A stretch of 64,000 bases of DNA, taken from Galeruca laticollis. Taxonomy: Eukaryota; Arthropoda; Insecta; Coleoptera; Chrysomelidae. The notes under the pieces were generated by a model, which was not told the origin of the DNA, did no database searches, and was given only the letters and a program-made list of their open reading frames with translations. The stretch's first letter is position 1. The number at the start of each line of letters is the position of its first letter. The position numbers and the translations under genes are program-made. The stretch covers positions 141,631,423 to 141,695,422 of the forward strand of contig OY998181.1 in assembly GCA_963921935.1 (NCBI GenBank), read 5' to 3'. Below are positions 41,827-52,039 of this stretch, piece by piece.

Positions 41827-44183
41827 CCCATTTATGCCCAGAACTATTTTTTTCTTCAAATGTCTATAATTCTCACATATTTTGTATAAAATGGTATTTG
41901 ATGGAAGAAGTAAATACCGAAAAACTAATTTTAGTTAGGGGATTTGGTGTTTTGATGTGGGTTGTTTTTGACCCATCTGGGCACATATGTATACTATGGG
42001 AATGTACACAGGAAACATAAAGACTCCAAAAAAACTGTGTTTTACATATTTATAAAATCGGAAACTCTTACAAATTAAAACAAACAAATGAAATATCATC
42101 TGAACACTTATTTCCTATGGAAATCTATAAAACATTTATCATGTACAGCAACTTCACACCGGTCACAAGCTTTAGTGGTTCTGTTTTTACAGTGAGCACA
42201 TCTTCGTCGTATCTGACCACTGAAAATAAGATGTTGCCTATGCCTACGTGCTGCTGAACTAATAAGAATATGCTATGGGCCAGTGGATAAAGGAGGTTTT
42301 CAATATTTTTGTAGTATAGATAATACAATTAATCGTCGAAATTCGAGATTATCAATTTTTTTCCAAACTTTCGAGCCAATAACCATGCATTATTCATGGA
42401 AACATCTAAAATAATATGGGTATATACCATTTCTTGCCTCGAAATCTTATGCGATAGTTTGCCACATTGTTGTCCATTTGGTCGACACCACCTAAAAACA
42501 ATGTATGACGTTTGGCTGGGGTATTTCAACCTTTTTTTCTCTTTTGTAGAATATCTAACAGCTTGACGAATCGGTCCTACGGCATATTCATTCGACAACA
42601 TTGTGACAATACTGTTGTCCTTCCAACGTACACAATGTTATGTTATCTTTGTCAATTGCATTATCAAATACACCCCTTTCTATTCTTCATTTGTGAAGAA
42701 ATTTGGGAGTGGACATTCATCGGTACAGTTTTCTCGCACTACCCGTTGCGCCAAAACCCATGTCTACCAACTTGTTCATGAGAGAGGCGCTTGTAAAGAA
42801 ATTGTCAAAAAATAATGAAAACTGCAAATCAGGAAAATTAGTTTGCAGCAATTTGGCAAAATTTATTACCATAGATTCCCCAAGTCCAAGATTTTCGTCA
42901 GTCGGTTGAGTCTTTCGTCCCTGGTATACGTAGAAATTGACGCAGTAACCTGATGGAGTTGCCAAAACCCATAGTTTGTAGCCGAAACGGATTGTCTTTC
43001 CCCTGATAAACTGTTTACACCCGTTTCGGCAAAAATATGGGATCATGCAATCGTCAATAGACATATAAACACTAACGGGGGTATATTTAACAAAATTTTG
43101 GTTAATTTTTTCGATCAAAGGGCGTTACTTGGCCATTTTATCATTCTGTGCTGAGTTGTTATCGGCTGCATGAAGAAATCTAAAAATCTCTTCAAAGCGA
43201 TTTCTTCTGATAGAATTATATACCAAAACATTTCTGGTGTCATCTCGTGCTTCCCAAAACATGCGACGCCTGTGAACGGGAATGTAACCACTTACATATA
43301 GAATTGCAATAAAAACGAACATCTCGTCGTTTCCGATTTCCTATCTACAATTTTTACTGCCTGCATAAAGTACGCTATGTTTTACAAGTAGCTCCAATAT
43401 TTCCGGATTCAAGAACAGCTGCATAAATTACAGAGGCTCACATTCATCGCCTAATGTCAACACAGGTAAAAATTCGGCTTTTGGTCGTTTTGTTTTACTT
43501 CCATTCAAGTCGCCTTTGACCCATTGTCGTTTTTTTGTACCTTTTTCTGCCTTCCTTGAGGTTTTGTTACGTTGCTGTCTTGAGTGTTACTACTGCCTTC
43601 CTCTATATTTGTTTCCGTTTGCGCTTGAAGCAGCTTCGAATTTAGTCTGTTAGGGTCATCGCAGTCTTCATCCCCTGAGTCTTCATTAATTTCAAATCCA
43701 TTATCATCTGGAGGAGTAATATAGGTTGCATCTGGAACAGGATCACCTTCGGAGAGTTTTTTCCATTTCGTCCAATAACTCAGCCGTCGTTAGTGGTTTC
43801 TTCCTAAATTGGAAAATATATATCACATATCTGCCCAACGGGTCGATAACGAACCAAGCTATTTTTTATGCACTTATTATTCAAACGAACATACCTAACC
43901 CCAAAACAAATATTACTTCGTACAACTTGAAACCAGTTCAATAAATGATTTGAAAAACAATACAATGAGTACTCAAACAAAGAACTAGAATATTTTATCG
44001 TCTAAACATGTCACGATAACAAAAAAATATAATTGTAAAAAATGTTCTGTAAACTTATACTAACGATGTTTATTGATTTGACTACCAAATTCAAATATAG
44101 GCAATACTTTAAAACATGCACTTGTATAGCTAATTGCATAGTTTAGGGATTGGGTCGTTTTCGACCCATTGGGCGTAAATGGG
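41827..44183 (-). mobile_element. piggyBac-type element inserted in the 145-bp array, TTAA duplication
   Basis: TTAA at 41823-41826 and 44184-44187 flanks ends CCCATTTATGCCCAGAAC and ...TGGGCGTAAATGGG, which are inverted repeats with one or two differences. Just inside are 'gggttgtttttgacccat' and 'gggtcgttttcgacccatt' (41956 and 44150), a second inverted pair. The array unit is cut within its 'gttgatatatg' start; the right flank reads on as 'tatatgattattgttg'. A broken transposase gene lies inside. Confidence 0.93.
42108..43800 (-). pseudogene. piggyBac-type transposase, several breaks
   Basis: From about 43800: a weak acidic N-terminus with many stops, then 'FVFIAILYVSGYIPVHRRRM' and 'FEEIFRFLHAADN' (43322-43125). 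The DDE core at 43118-42717 has 'MSIDDCMIPYFCRNGCKQFI' and 'LFFDNFFTSASL' with two catalytic Asp. Then near 42480 comes 'LGGVDQMDNNVANYRIRFRG' with the third, and 'IPIFLDVSMNNAWLL' (42420). The Cys-rich C-terminal zinc domain is readable as 'RRRCAHCKNRTTKACDRCEV' ending at 42108. All three acidic sites survive, but at least four frameshifts or stops are present. Confidence 0.87.
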
Positions 44184-44187
44184 TTAA

Positions 44188-44490
44188 TATATGATTATTG
44201 TTGTTTTCACATTGTGCTTTATATCATCCTGTTATATAGTTACTACTCTTCCACTGTTGGGGAGAAAATATTTAGAGATCGAAATCGGGGGGTTACAATA
44301 ACCATTCCACTTAGCGTTACCTTAGAATTGGAAAGTTTTGATATCATGTATTACATTATCTTGGACAGGAAAACACATTTCGATCAATTTAGTGGGTTAC
44401 ATTAATCATTGCTCATAAAAATTTTAATATGATGTCTTGTTTTGACATTGTGCTTTACATCATCCTGTCAGGTTTACTACTTATCCAATG
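44188..44490. repeat. Tandem repeat array, right part
   Basis: It starts directly at the TTAA duplication as 'tatatgattattgttgtttt' and carries two decayed units ('ctttatatcatcctgtta' and 'ctttacatcatcctgtca', 'ttccacttagcgttacc'). It fades by about 44490. Confidence 0.82.
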
Positions 44491-44514
44491 TTTCCTCGCT
44501 CCCAAGTGCCTTCT

Positions 44515-45110
44515 CTTCTGAGATTGGCGGTTAATATGGCATTATTCTTTGTAAAGTGCTTGGTGGATAAGGGTGTTCACATCTGTGCGGGTCCAGTCTG
44601 TATTTCGAAACCATGCTATTTTTTCTATCTTTGCTGCATTTGTCCTAGATCTTGTCTTGTATTATAAGCTGTATTTTTCTCAAATTCTCCGTGGAGCATT
44701 AGATAGCATAGCTATCTGAGGTAGGGTGTTTTCCTCATTTTAAGCGTAACAGTTGTGCCTGAGCATTCTTGACAGCACTTCAACATTCGTCGTTTTAGAA
44801 AAACTTATTCTAAGCATCAAACGGTACATCCTCATTTCAAACGCGTTATAACTTCTTGTTTTGTCGTCCACGTTTCGCATCCATATAAAAGTAGAAACCA
44901 AATGTTGGAATTTAGTGTCCGTAAACTCGTTATTGATACTTAATTTTGGCCGACACAAAAGCTTTCGTATATCGAGAAAACCTGCCCTGGCTATTTCATT
45001 TCTCCTTTTGATTTCCCTGGAGTGATTGAATTGGATGTTAATGTATCTGCCCAAGTAAGTGTAATGTCTGATTTCTATTTTTATTCTGCATATTCTTGAG
45101 CCGTATACTC
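44515..45110 (-). pseudogene. 3' end of a craniofacial-development-protein-2-clade LINE
   Basis: A 104-codon frame at 45054-44740 reads 'REIKRRNEIARAGFLDIRKL', 'FIWMRNVDDKTRSYNAFEMR' and 'LMLRISFSKTTNVEVLSRM', the region after the reverse transcriptase in this clade. Another piece near 44660-44530 ('KIEKIAWFRNTDWTRTDVN') is the very C-terminus. It has stops near 44740 and no catalytic domain. It complements the N-terminal pieces at 30110 and 38945, but joins cannot be assumed. Confidence 0.7.
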
Positions 45111-45271
45111 ACCGAGTCTATATAATCGATCGACGCTTGTCAACTGAGTGGGTAAGCGGCAATCGACTTTGTGACGGACTAAATGTGTCGTTCTACGTGT
45201 CGACTAGTTTTCCATATAGTGCCGGTAAACATCAAAAAGAAATCGAGCCGAATCTAGAGTATGTACGTGCT
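45111..45271 (+). other. GC-richer target sequence of the hAT insertion, continuing at 49267
   Basis: The plus-strand text 'STSFPYSAGKHQKEIEPNLE' (45196-45260) continues past the hAT at 49259 as 'RHKQVDFLCRCASPG' when the duplicated TACGTGCT is counted once. The flanks are thus one interrupted sequence, probably an older repeat. I do not recognise the product. Confidence 0.45.
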
Positions 45272-45504
45272 CAGTGGCGTAGCTACCTTGGGTGGTACCC
45301 GGTGCGGAAGTTGGTGGTGTCAGCCCATTGCAAGTAAAAAAGCAATACATTTTATATGATAAATGACATGGATCATTTATTATTTATAATACTGAAAAAA
45401 TAACAAAACACAATAATAACTAAGACAGAAAATGTATTGTTATACGATTAAATTTTCTTCTTTCTAGCTTTGACAGCAATAACTTCATCGACATTTTGTA
45501 TTGC

Positions 45505-47689
45505 CTAGAGTTCGATGGCTAATATACCAAGATTGCTAAGCCGCGATTGGGTCATTGTTGCCCGCAAATAGTTTTTTATTAATTTTAATTTACTGAAACT
45601 CCTCTCACATGGAGCTACGGACACGCAAACCGTCATGAACAATTTCAGTGCAATCATAAGATTTGGAAGAGATTCTGTAAAATCCCATTCTACAATAAAC
45701 TTTAAAAAATCTAGAGACACCCAATCAGTAACCGTAACATTAGCGGCTTTTAAGTGTCTTCGCAGTTTTGGTATCTCCAAAAGTAATTCGGTTTCTGAGA
45801 CCTCATCATAAAAATCAGTAAATTTAGATGTAGCTAATTTCAGTTCGTTAGTATTCGCCAAAGGTAAAGCATTAGTTTGTACGATCTCGAACAATGAAGC
45901 TACATTTTGAAGAGACTTCGATCTTGTTTGGAGTTCAACTCGGAATCGGTCAAGACATCCCAACATATCTTTTTGAAGTTCCTCTTTCAGTGTGAGTCCT
46001 GCATCGCTGGCCATCTCACCAACCGTCCGCTTTTTACGTCGAAGTCGATTTTCTGTTGGAATATCGTAGACTTCTGATTTTTTTGTTGCAATGTCTATTG
46101 CCTCTTCCACAATATGATCCCGTTTTTCTTCGATATAAAAACAAAATGCCTCTATTTTTGTAGCAGTTTCGTCAACAGTCAAGCCTTTACTTTGCAATGC
46201 AATATGTGCAGCATTTGTTTCCCGAAGAACATCATACCAGAATAAAAGATAACATAAAAAAGTGTAATTGCACACAGCAGGCATGAGGTTTTGTGCAGCA
46301 CCTCTGGTGTCTACATTTTCTCGTTCATCACACAACTCCTCAATTGCGTCTACAAGTCCTTCAAAATTCTCTACTAGTGCTTTTACTGCACCGTAATGAG
46401 CACTCCAACGCGTTGTTGAGAGTCTTTTTAACAGATAATTTGCTGTGTTTCATAAGCACTTCCCAACGGCTAGTGGAGGCGGAAAAAAAAAGAAAAAATC
46501 GTCTCTACCGTTCCAAAAAATGTAACGCATGATACATTTTGGGCAAATGAATGTTGACCACACAAATTAATTGAGTGATCAATACAACCAATAAAAATTG
46601 CTTTATTGTTTTTTGCTTTAATCATGGACTGTACTCCTCCGTGCACACCGCTCATAACAGCAGCATTGTCATATCCATTAATGAATTCATTCTGTATATC
46701 TGGCGACAAATATGATACTTTTGAAGTTTTATCTTCCTCCAATTTCATCGTGTGTTCTTTCAACACTACATCATACTTTGACAATAGTTTTACTAATTTC
46801 AAAAAATTACCTTTATTTTTAGAGTCTTGTCCTTCATTATGTCCACGAAACGCCAAGTTTTGTTTAGCCAGAAATAAAGTTATATCCAGTAATCTAGTCA
46901 AAAGATGACTCCACTTCTGTTTTTCTGTATCCATCAATTGCAAAGCTGCACCATCTATTGTTTTATTCAATTTTAGTCTCATTTCTAAAGTTTTCCATTT
47001 CTCAAGATCTTCTAGATGTTCATTTGAACATTCGTGGTCAGCTACTTTCGGATTCAATTTCCACCACTTTTGAAATCCAGTCGTAAATGTTCCCGCATTG
47101 GTATTATTGGCCATAGCAAATAAACGATAGCAGAAACAGTACAGGTTTTTAAAAGTGAGGCAATAAACCATCCATGACCGTAAGATTTTTTCACCATTAG
47201 GCATAATTTTATAAAAGCAATCTTTTGAGAGATGACGAGCGTCACCTTTTATTTTGGTTCCGTGTCTAGAAACCGTGGCAAATGGTCCTTCTTTGTTTTG
47301 GAAATATTCACTTCCTTTTTTCTTTTTTTTTGTTATTTCAATGCGAACATTGTAAGGAACAGGAATACTCCATTCAATTGAGGAAATGGTTCATTGGTAG
47401 AAATAATAGTACTGCTACTATTATTTTCAGCATCTTCTTCGTCTGTGTTAATTAATTCTGTACTGTCAATGTTGCTTCCTGAAGATGAGCTGATATTATC
47501 TAAATCATCTCTTACATTGGCATCAAGGTAAAAAGCAGTTTCTTTTGATGAACTTGGGCTGTCATCAGTTTTTGTAACATACTTAAAAATCGATCCATAC
47601 ATACTATGAGCTACATCCAATCTAGCCTGTTTGGCTTTCCTTTGCTGAAATCCACTTTTTCTTTTGGATGTATGCACACCCCGGGGCAT
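45505..47689 (-). pseudogene. TTF-finger/DUF4371 hAT transposase with a few frameshifts
   Basis: From ATG 47689: 'MPRGVHTSKRKSGFQQRKAK' (typical N-terminus), an acidic Ser-rich linker, then frame changes near 47330-47200. Next are the TTF-like finger remains and a DUF4371 region at 47110-46640 ('KWWKLNPKVADHECSNEHLE' and 'NEFINGYDNAAVMSGVHGG', with the second catalytic Asp). A break near 46500-46340 follows. Then an open 276-codon stretch at 46335-45505 ends in the dimerisation block 'VAPCERSFSKLKLIKNYLRA' and 'QSRLSNLGILAIEL'. The C-terminus is complete. Three to four breaks make it inactive. Confidence 0.87.
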
Positions 47690-48886
47690 TTTTCACTTGA
47701 TGTTTGTTTCGTACACTAAAACAAAAAGCCAGTTGTTATGGTCTATAATGTGAGAGTATTTTCTCATAAACTAGTTAAGCAATATGAAACGAATTTACTA
47801 AAAACTTTATTAAAAAAATTTGAAATTAATTAATTAGACTAATTAGTAAAATTATTCGAATAACAAGATTAGTAAATTACTAATTTCGCATTCGAATAAA
47901 GTTATTAGTAAATTTGGTTTCATTCGTTCGAATAACGAAATCATTCATAGTCGAGTACTTGTCGAAGTATAAATTTCAATTTATTATTGTGCCAAACGTG
48001 CGGTTTACAACATAAAATGATATTAAAATATGAAAGTAGATAAAATCTCCTGACTTATAATAATATTAGTTTATAAGGAAATATATTATGTATGTTATAA
48101 TCATATAAAAATTCCGTTAAAAGTATTATGACGTATTAGCCCAGGTTGACTTTATGGTGCCAGTCCATACGTACTCACGCAGAAATGACTGATATGACAT
48201 TAGCCATTTTTGCATAACCCTATAGGTTTCGTCCATAGAAGTACTAGGAAATTAATTTAATTATAAAATTATCTTACCTGTAAAGTATTCGATACGAATC
48301 AATCAATCTTTTTAGTCTTCACAAAACGGCATTTAAGTTTCTAAAATATATTTTTCTACATTCATGCAAAAAACAACACTTTTGTGAAACACATTTAATG
48401 GAAAAAGTGGTTCTTTTTTGCACTAGTCATTCTTGTCAGTTTTGTGATGATTTATGACAAACATAAACATTTAAATAAAATAAAAATCCAGAGCAAGTGT
48501 CTGATCCTGCTCTAATACAGCAATAATATATGTATATCTTACTACTTACTCTCAACGAGTTACAATTATTGCAAAAATCTTTGATTATTTAAAATTTAAA
48601 TGGTCAAAGCGAAAACCAGCTATGATTAAGTACTGACAAGGTGGAGGCCATAAAGATACAAAAAAAGAAGAACGGTTAAAATACATTCTGATTTCTGACA
48701 TGGTAAATGATATTTATTAAATATCAGAGTAATATTATAAAGTAACATCTTTTAAATTGTATTGAATATTATTAAGAAAATATTATATTAATAATTACTA
48801 AGAAAATGAGTTTGAGTTCCTAACATATTATATTCTAATTTTCCAGTTTTTGCATGAATATAGAAAAAATATTGTATGCAACTCGT

Positions 48887-48980
48887 ACAAAACGTGTTTT
48901 TTGCACTCGACGTGTTGTCCAACTCCGCCTAAAGGCCTCGTTGGACAATTTCACGTCGCTTGCAAAAAACACTCACTTGT
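48887..48980. repeat. Foldback (hairpin) sequence within the hAT noncoding part
   Basis: 'acaaaacgtgttttttgca' pairs with 'tgcaaaaaacactcacttgt', and inside it 'cgacgtg' with 'cacgtcg' and 'ttgtccaac' with 'gttggacaa', around a 'ctaaaggcctcg' loop. The arms of about 40 bases are interrupted by a few mismatches. On either strand an RNA would fold into a long stem. Confidence 0.75.
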
Positions 48981-49499
48981 GCATAAATAACTATTTTTTC
49001 TTTTTATTATCTATCACTATAGAATAATACACGGGGAATCCCCCATGACAGCGTCAGGCTCTTTTGCGGGAATCCCCGAATTAAACATAGAGCTGAGCTA
49101 GTGCTAGTGGAAGAATCCCCGAAAAATAAATTTTTGTGCTAGCGATTTTTGTTTTGTTTCTACATTGTTCTTAAAGTTGAGAGACCGGGTGGGTGTCACC
49201 CTAAAAAAGGTGACACCCGGTGCGGACCGCCCCCGCCGCCCCCTTTGCTACGCCATTGTACGTGCTAGCGTTCGACATAAACAAGTGGATTTCCTGTGCA
49301 GGTGTGCGTCTCCTGGTCTCGTCGTTTTATGGATGGTTTAACCCTTTCAAGACGGTATTCGTATATAAAAAATATTGATAATCCAATGACTGTTTCGGGT
49401 TTGGTTGTGAACATACATGAATTCTGCATTAAAAAAAAACATGAATTGTTTTCATTCTTTTTACACAAATTGAATGTCTCTTAAATTCGCGGCCCCTTT

Positions 49500-49845
49500 A
49501 TATTCAAAGTAATGACCCTAAAGATCCTATCACTTTGACTCAATCGCATTTTTTATGTATAGAACCATTAATGGCTCCCGATGTAGTTTTAGAAAATATG
49601 AGCCTTTTAAAAATATATAAATTGTTAGATAGTATAATCCAACATTATTGGAAGAGATGGCATTCTGAATATTTGTGCTCTATGCAATCGCGATTAAAAT
49701 GGAACACCAAATCAAATCCTGTAAAGGAAGGTATGGTAGTCGTAATAATGCACGAACAGTGGCCTTTGGCGGTCATAGAAACTTTGTACCCTGGATAGGA
49801 TGGGATTGTTGAAATTGTCAAGGTACGGACCAGGAATGGCACGTG
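49500..49845 (+). pseudogene. BEL/Pao retrotransposon C-terminal DUF5641 fragment
   Basis: The frame at 49535-49798 reads 'LTQSHFLCIEPLMAPD', 'YWKRWHSEYLCSMQSRLKW', 'VKEGMVVVIMHEQWPLAVIE' and, after one stop at 49796, 'GIVEIVKVRTRNGT'. This is the standard order of the DUF5641 region at the end of BEL/Pao pol. Nothing of integrase or reverse transcriptase remains upstream. It is cut at about 49845 by the end of the Tigger-type element. Confidence 0.82.
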
Positions 49846-50428
49846 CCAAAATCTTGTGTAAAAACATCAGGAGTATAGGGCCAAATGCCTGTCGAAGAAA
49901 AGGTCTTCTCTGCTTTCTGAAGGGAAGAAATTCTGCTGTAGGCTCTGCCAAAAAGTTCGGCGATTTGAAATTGCGTTGTCACTTTTCCCGGATTAGAGAC
50001 TTGCCACTTATCTGCTTCTTGACTGTAAGCTGTTTTCAACGGTCCAAAAAAGCCTTACGTCCAGTGATTGAGTTTTATGGGGGCTGTGGGGAGATAAGCA
50101 AATTTATTCCGTTTTCTCTACAAAAAGTTACGGCAGCGACGCTAATGTGCGAACTATGATTATCTAGTAGAAGGAGAACAGGATTATCTACTGATAATTT
50201 AATAAATTCCTTAAAATGTTGCTGCCACTTCAGAAAAATATCAGCATTTATGAAACCACTGTCTGACACTAACAGTAGGGTATCATTTGGTGCACCAAAC
50301 AGAAGTTCTCTTTTCTCCCGTTTTCGAAGGTAAATTAAAGCAGGTGGTACATAAATCCCTGAAGCACTAAAGCAACATACTGCTGTTACTAGTTGTCCTC
50401 TCCCCAGAAACTATTTTTCCTACACCCT
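49846..50428 (-). pseudogene. Tigger/pogo transposase, C-terminal part
   Basis: From the insertion point on minus: 'GVGKIVSGER' (50428 region), 'GQLVTAVCCFSASGIYVPPA' (about 50390-50330), 'SDSGFINADIFLKWQQHFKE' and 'VLLLLDNHSSHIS' (second catalytic Asp). After a frameshift comes 'QSLDVRLFGPLKTAYSQEAD' with the third Asp position, then 'SSTGIWPYTPDVFTQDF' near the end. It has stops and shifts. It is the continuation of the N-terminal part at 53959-54538. Confidence 0.8.
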
Positions 50429-51434
50429 ATTACTTACATTTATTATTATGTATTTTAATAATAAGGGTTAAGCTAATTTTTGCACCCACTTCAGCCTTAC
50501 TACCTTTAAATGTATACAGTGTCAGTATTCAAAAGTTATTTACCTGAAGAAGGCCTACGGGTTCGTCTCTACCATTACAATCTAAATCAGAAGTTAACAT
50601 AAAAAAAAAGGAAAGGTGGTAGTGAATAGTTTATTGTTGGATTAATATGGTTTCTTTCAACTCACATATATGAAGATATCAATCATTAACAATTATGAAA
50701 TTTCCCCTTTAGTACTAAAAGGTGTACAGAACATAAATTTGGGTAAGTTTATCATATAATATTCTATTGGTTTATTAATAACTGAATAGCTACACTACTT
50801 ATTGAGAGTCTGTTATCCTCCAAAATTTTCGAAACAGCACCTCTAATCGGTATACTAGATATATACCTGGATTGCAATATATTAAAAAGTCTAAGTTACC
50901 TTGATAATCACTATAACTTCAGTTATTTATTGATAAGTGTCTACTCTGGGTATTCCATACAGCAGGACATATAGGTTAGTCAGTTATAAGATGAATAAAT
51001 CAAAACCAAAGAAAAAAAGCCTAAAAGAATTATAGAATTTATAACTAGATGTCTAATATTAAAAGAATAACAATCAATGACAAGCAACTTGATTAACTTA
51101 CCAAGGGTGGTGTGTGGCTTTTATGTGAAATAAATTAAACCAAGTAAAGATCCCCCTTAGGGTTTCTCCCCAATTCTCTTGAAGATAAAATTACTCAGAA
51201 GTTTAATTTACTATTTTCCTTTTTGTTTTCAGGCTATTTTATATCCGAAATTGCTTCGAAAAATTGTAACCCATGTGGTTCAAAAAGCAGCCATTTCCAA
51301 AAAGAAAAAAATTATAAAAAATGACAAGGTACAAGTCAAGGTTTCTAAAACAGGTATTGAATGTTTATGTTATTAAGCCAGGTAGGGCTAATTAACCTAT
51401 AAAGAAGTCATTAGTGAGCCAAAACGTTGAGTGC
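50429..51434. other. Left part of the composite insertion, one splice-bounded exon candidate
   Basis: It is AT-rich with no long frame. On plus, 'tttttgttttcag' at about 51219-51231 precedes an ~125-base stretch coding 'AILYPKLLRKIVTHVVQKAA' and a Lys-rich run, which ends at 'aaacag' plus 'gtattg' near 51355. It looks like an acceptor-exon-donor trio but no family is recognised. It could be chance. Confidence 0.35.
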
Positions 51435-51671
51435 TGTTTTACTTAATAATCACAAATCAACACATAATTCAATGAAAAAGAAGAACATTAGATTGTAAAC
51501 AATAAAGGTTATTTTTCACATTAAAATCAACACATTGTAATATTTATGATTTTGTTTTACAAAGTGTGAATCAGTATAGACGAATCAAAAGTTATATATT
51601 TTTCCATTTTCAAAGTAAGCATTTGGTCATTTATAGCGAATACTTTTCATAACTCATTTTAAACCGTAACA
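51435..51671. repeat. Direct repeat DR1 (TG...CA), possible LTR
   Basis: It starts TGTTTTACTTAATAATC and ends AAACCGTAACA. It matches DR2 (53721-53958) with, by eye, one single-base length difference and one substitution over ~237 bases. Similarity may reach a few bases further left ('gagt' before both). On the minus strand it also reads TG...CA. Near identity implies a recent common origin. Confidence 0.88.
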
Positions 51672-51690
51672 CACCCCTCTTTCCCAGGTA
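51672..51690 (-). other. Polypurine-tract-like sequence next to DR1
   Basis: On the minus strand this reads GGGAAAGAGGGGTG immediately before DR1. A G/A-rich tract just upstream of a 3' LTR is where plus-strand synthesis starts in LTR retroelements. If DR1 is the 3' LTR of a minus-strand element, this is in the right place. It also resembles the sequence before DR2 ('aaagggtagggt'), so a decayed target-site copy is an alternative. Confidence 0.45.
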
Positions 51691-51904
51691 AAAGTTTTTT
51701 TTTCTCATAAAAATAAACTTGACTTTAAAACTATCGCATAAGCGCAAATGTTTCCAGATTACTTTCCTGAAGTACAACCATATAAGCTAACCTACCAAAC
51801 AAAAAAAATAAAATTACCCTATCTACCAAAAAAAAATTAAAACTACCGTAAATCTGGTGGGTGGGATTTTAAATCCTTTGCATGCCAGATTCCACTATTT
51901 TAAA

Positions 51905-51920
51905 TTTTTTTTTTTTTTTT
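51905..51920 (-). other. A16 run (minus strand) ~120 bases after the nucleoprotein stop
   Basis: Sixteen uninterrupted T on plus equals A16 in the sense of the nucleoprotein gene, about 120 bases past its stop codon. That is the expected position of a poly(A) tail on a short 3' UTR, so the gene may have been copied from mRNA. The region is AT-rich, so a chance run is possible. Confidence 0.5.
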
Positions 51921-52039
51921 AAACAAAGAATTGAAGCCACTTATATACTATATATTATGCATCTATTATAGTTTTAAACAAGTGAACAATATATATTCTA
52001 AATAAGAAAAATTAACTAAAAGAACGCATGAAAACATGG

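Larger units (their letters stand above)
45272..49258 (-). mobile_element. hAT transposon (TTF/DUF4371 type) with perfect 8-bp duplication TACGTGCT
   Basis: The left end CAGTGGCGTAGCTACCTTGG (45272) and the right end ...CCTTTGCTACGCCATTG (ending 49258) are inverted repeats of the common 'CAGTGGCGTAGC' hAT class. TACGTGCT flanks both (45264-45271 and 49259-49266). 'acccggtgcgg' occurs just inside each end. The gene occupies 45505-47689; 47700-49250 is AT-rich noncoding DNA with a foldback at 48887-48980. Confidence 0.93.

Noticed and set aside
49340..49360. TTAACCCTTTCAAGACGG, like a piggyBac end
   Set aside because: It resembles the left end at 59562, but no opposing end or transposase was found nearby and the flanking sequence continues the pre-hAT target.
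51179..51376. Exon-like stretch in the left part of the composite insertion
   Set aside because: Splice-like borders are present but there is no recognisable product and no partner exon; kept only as a remark.
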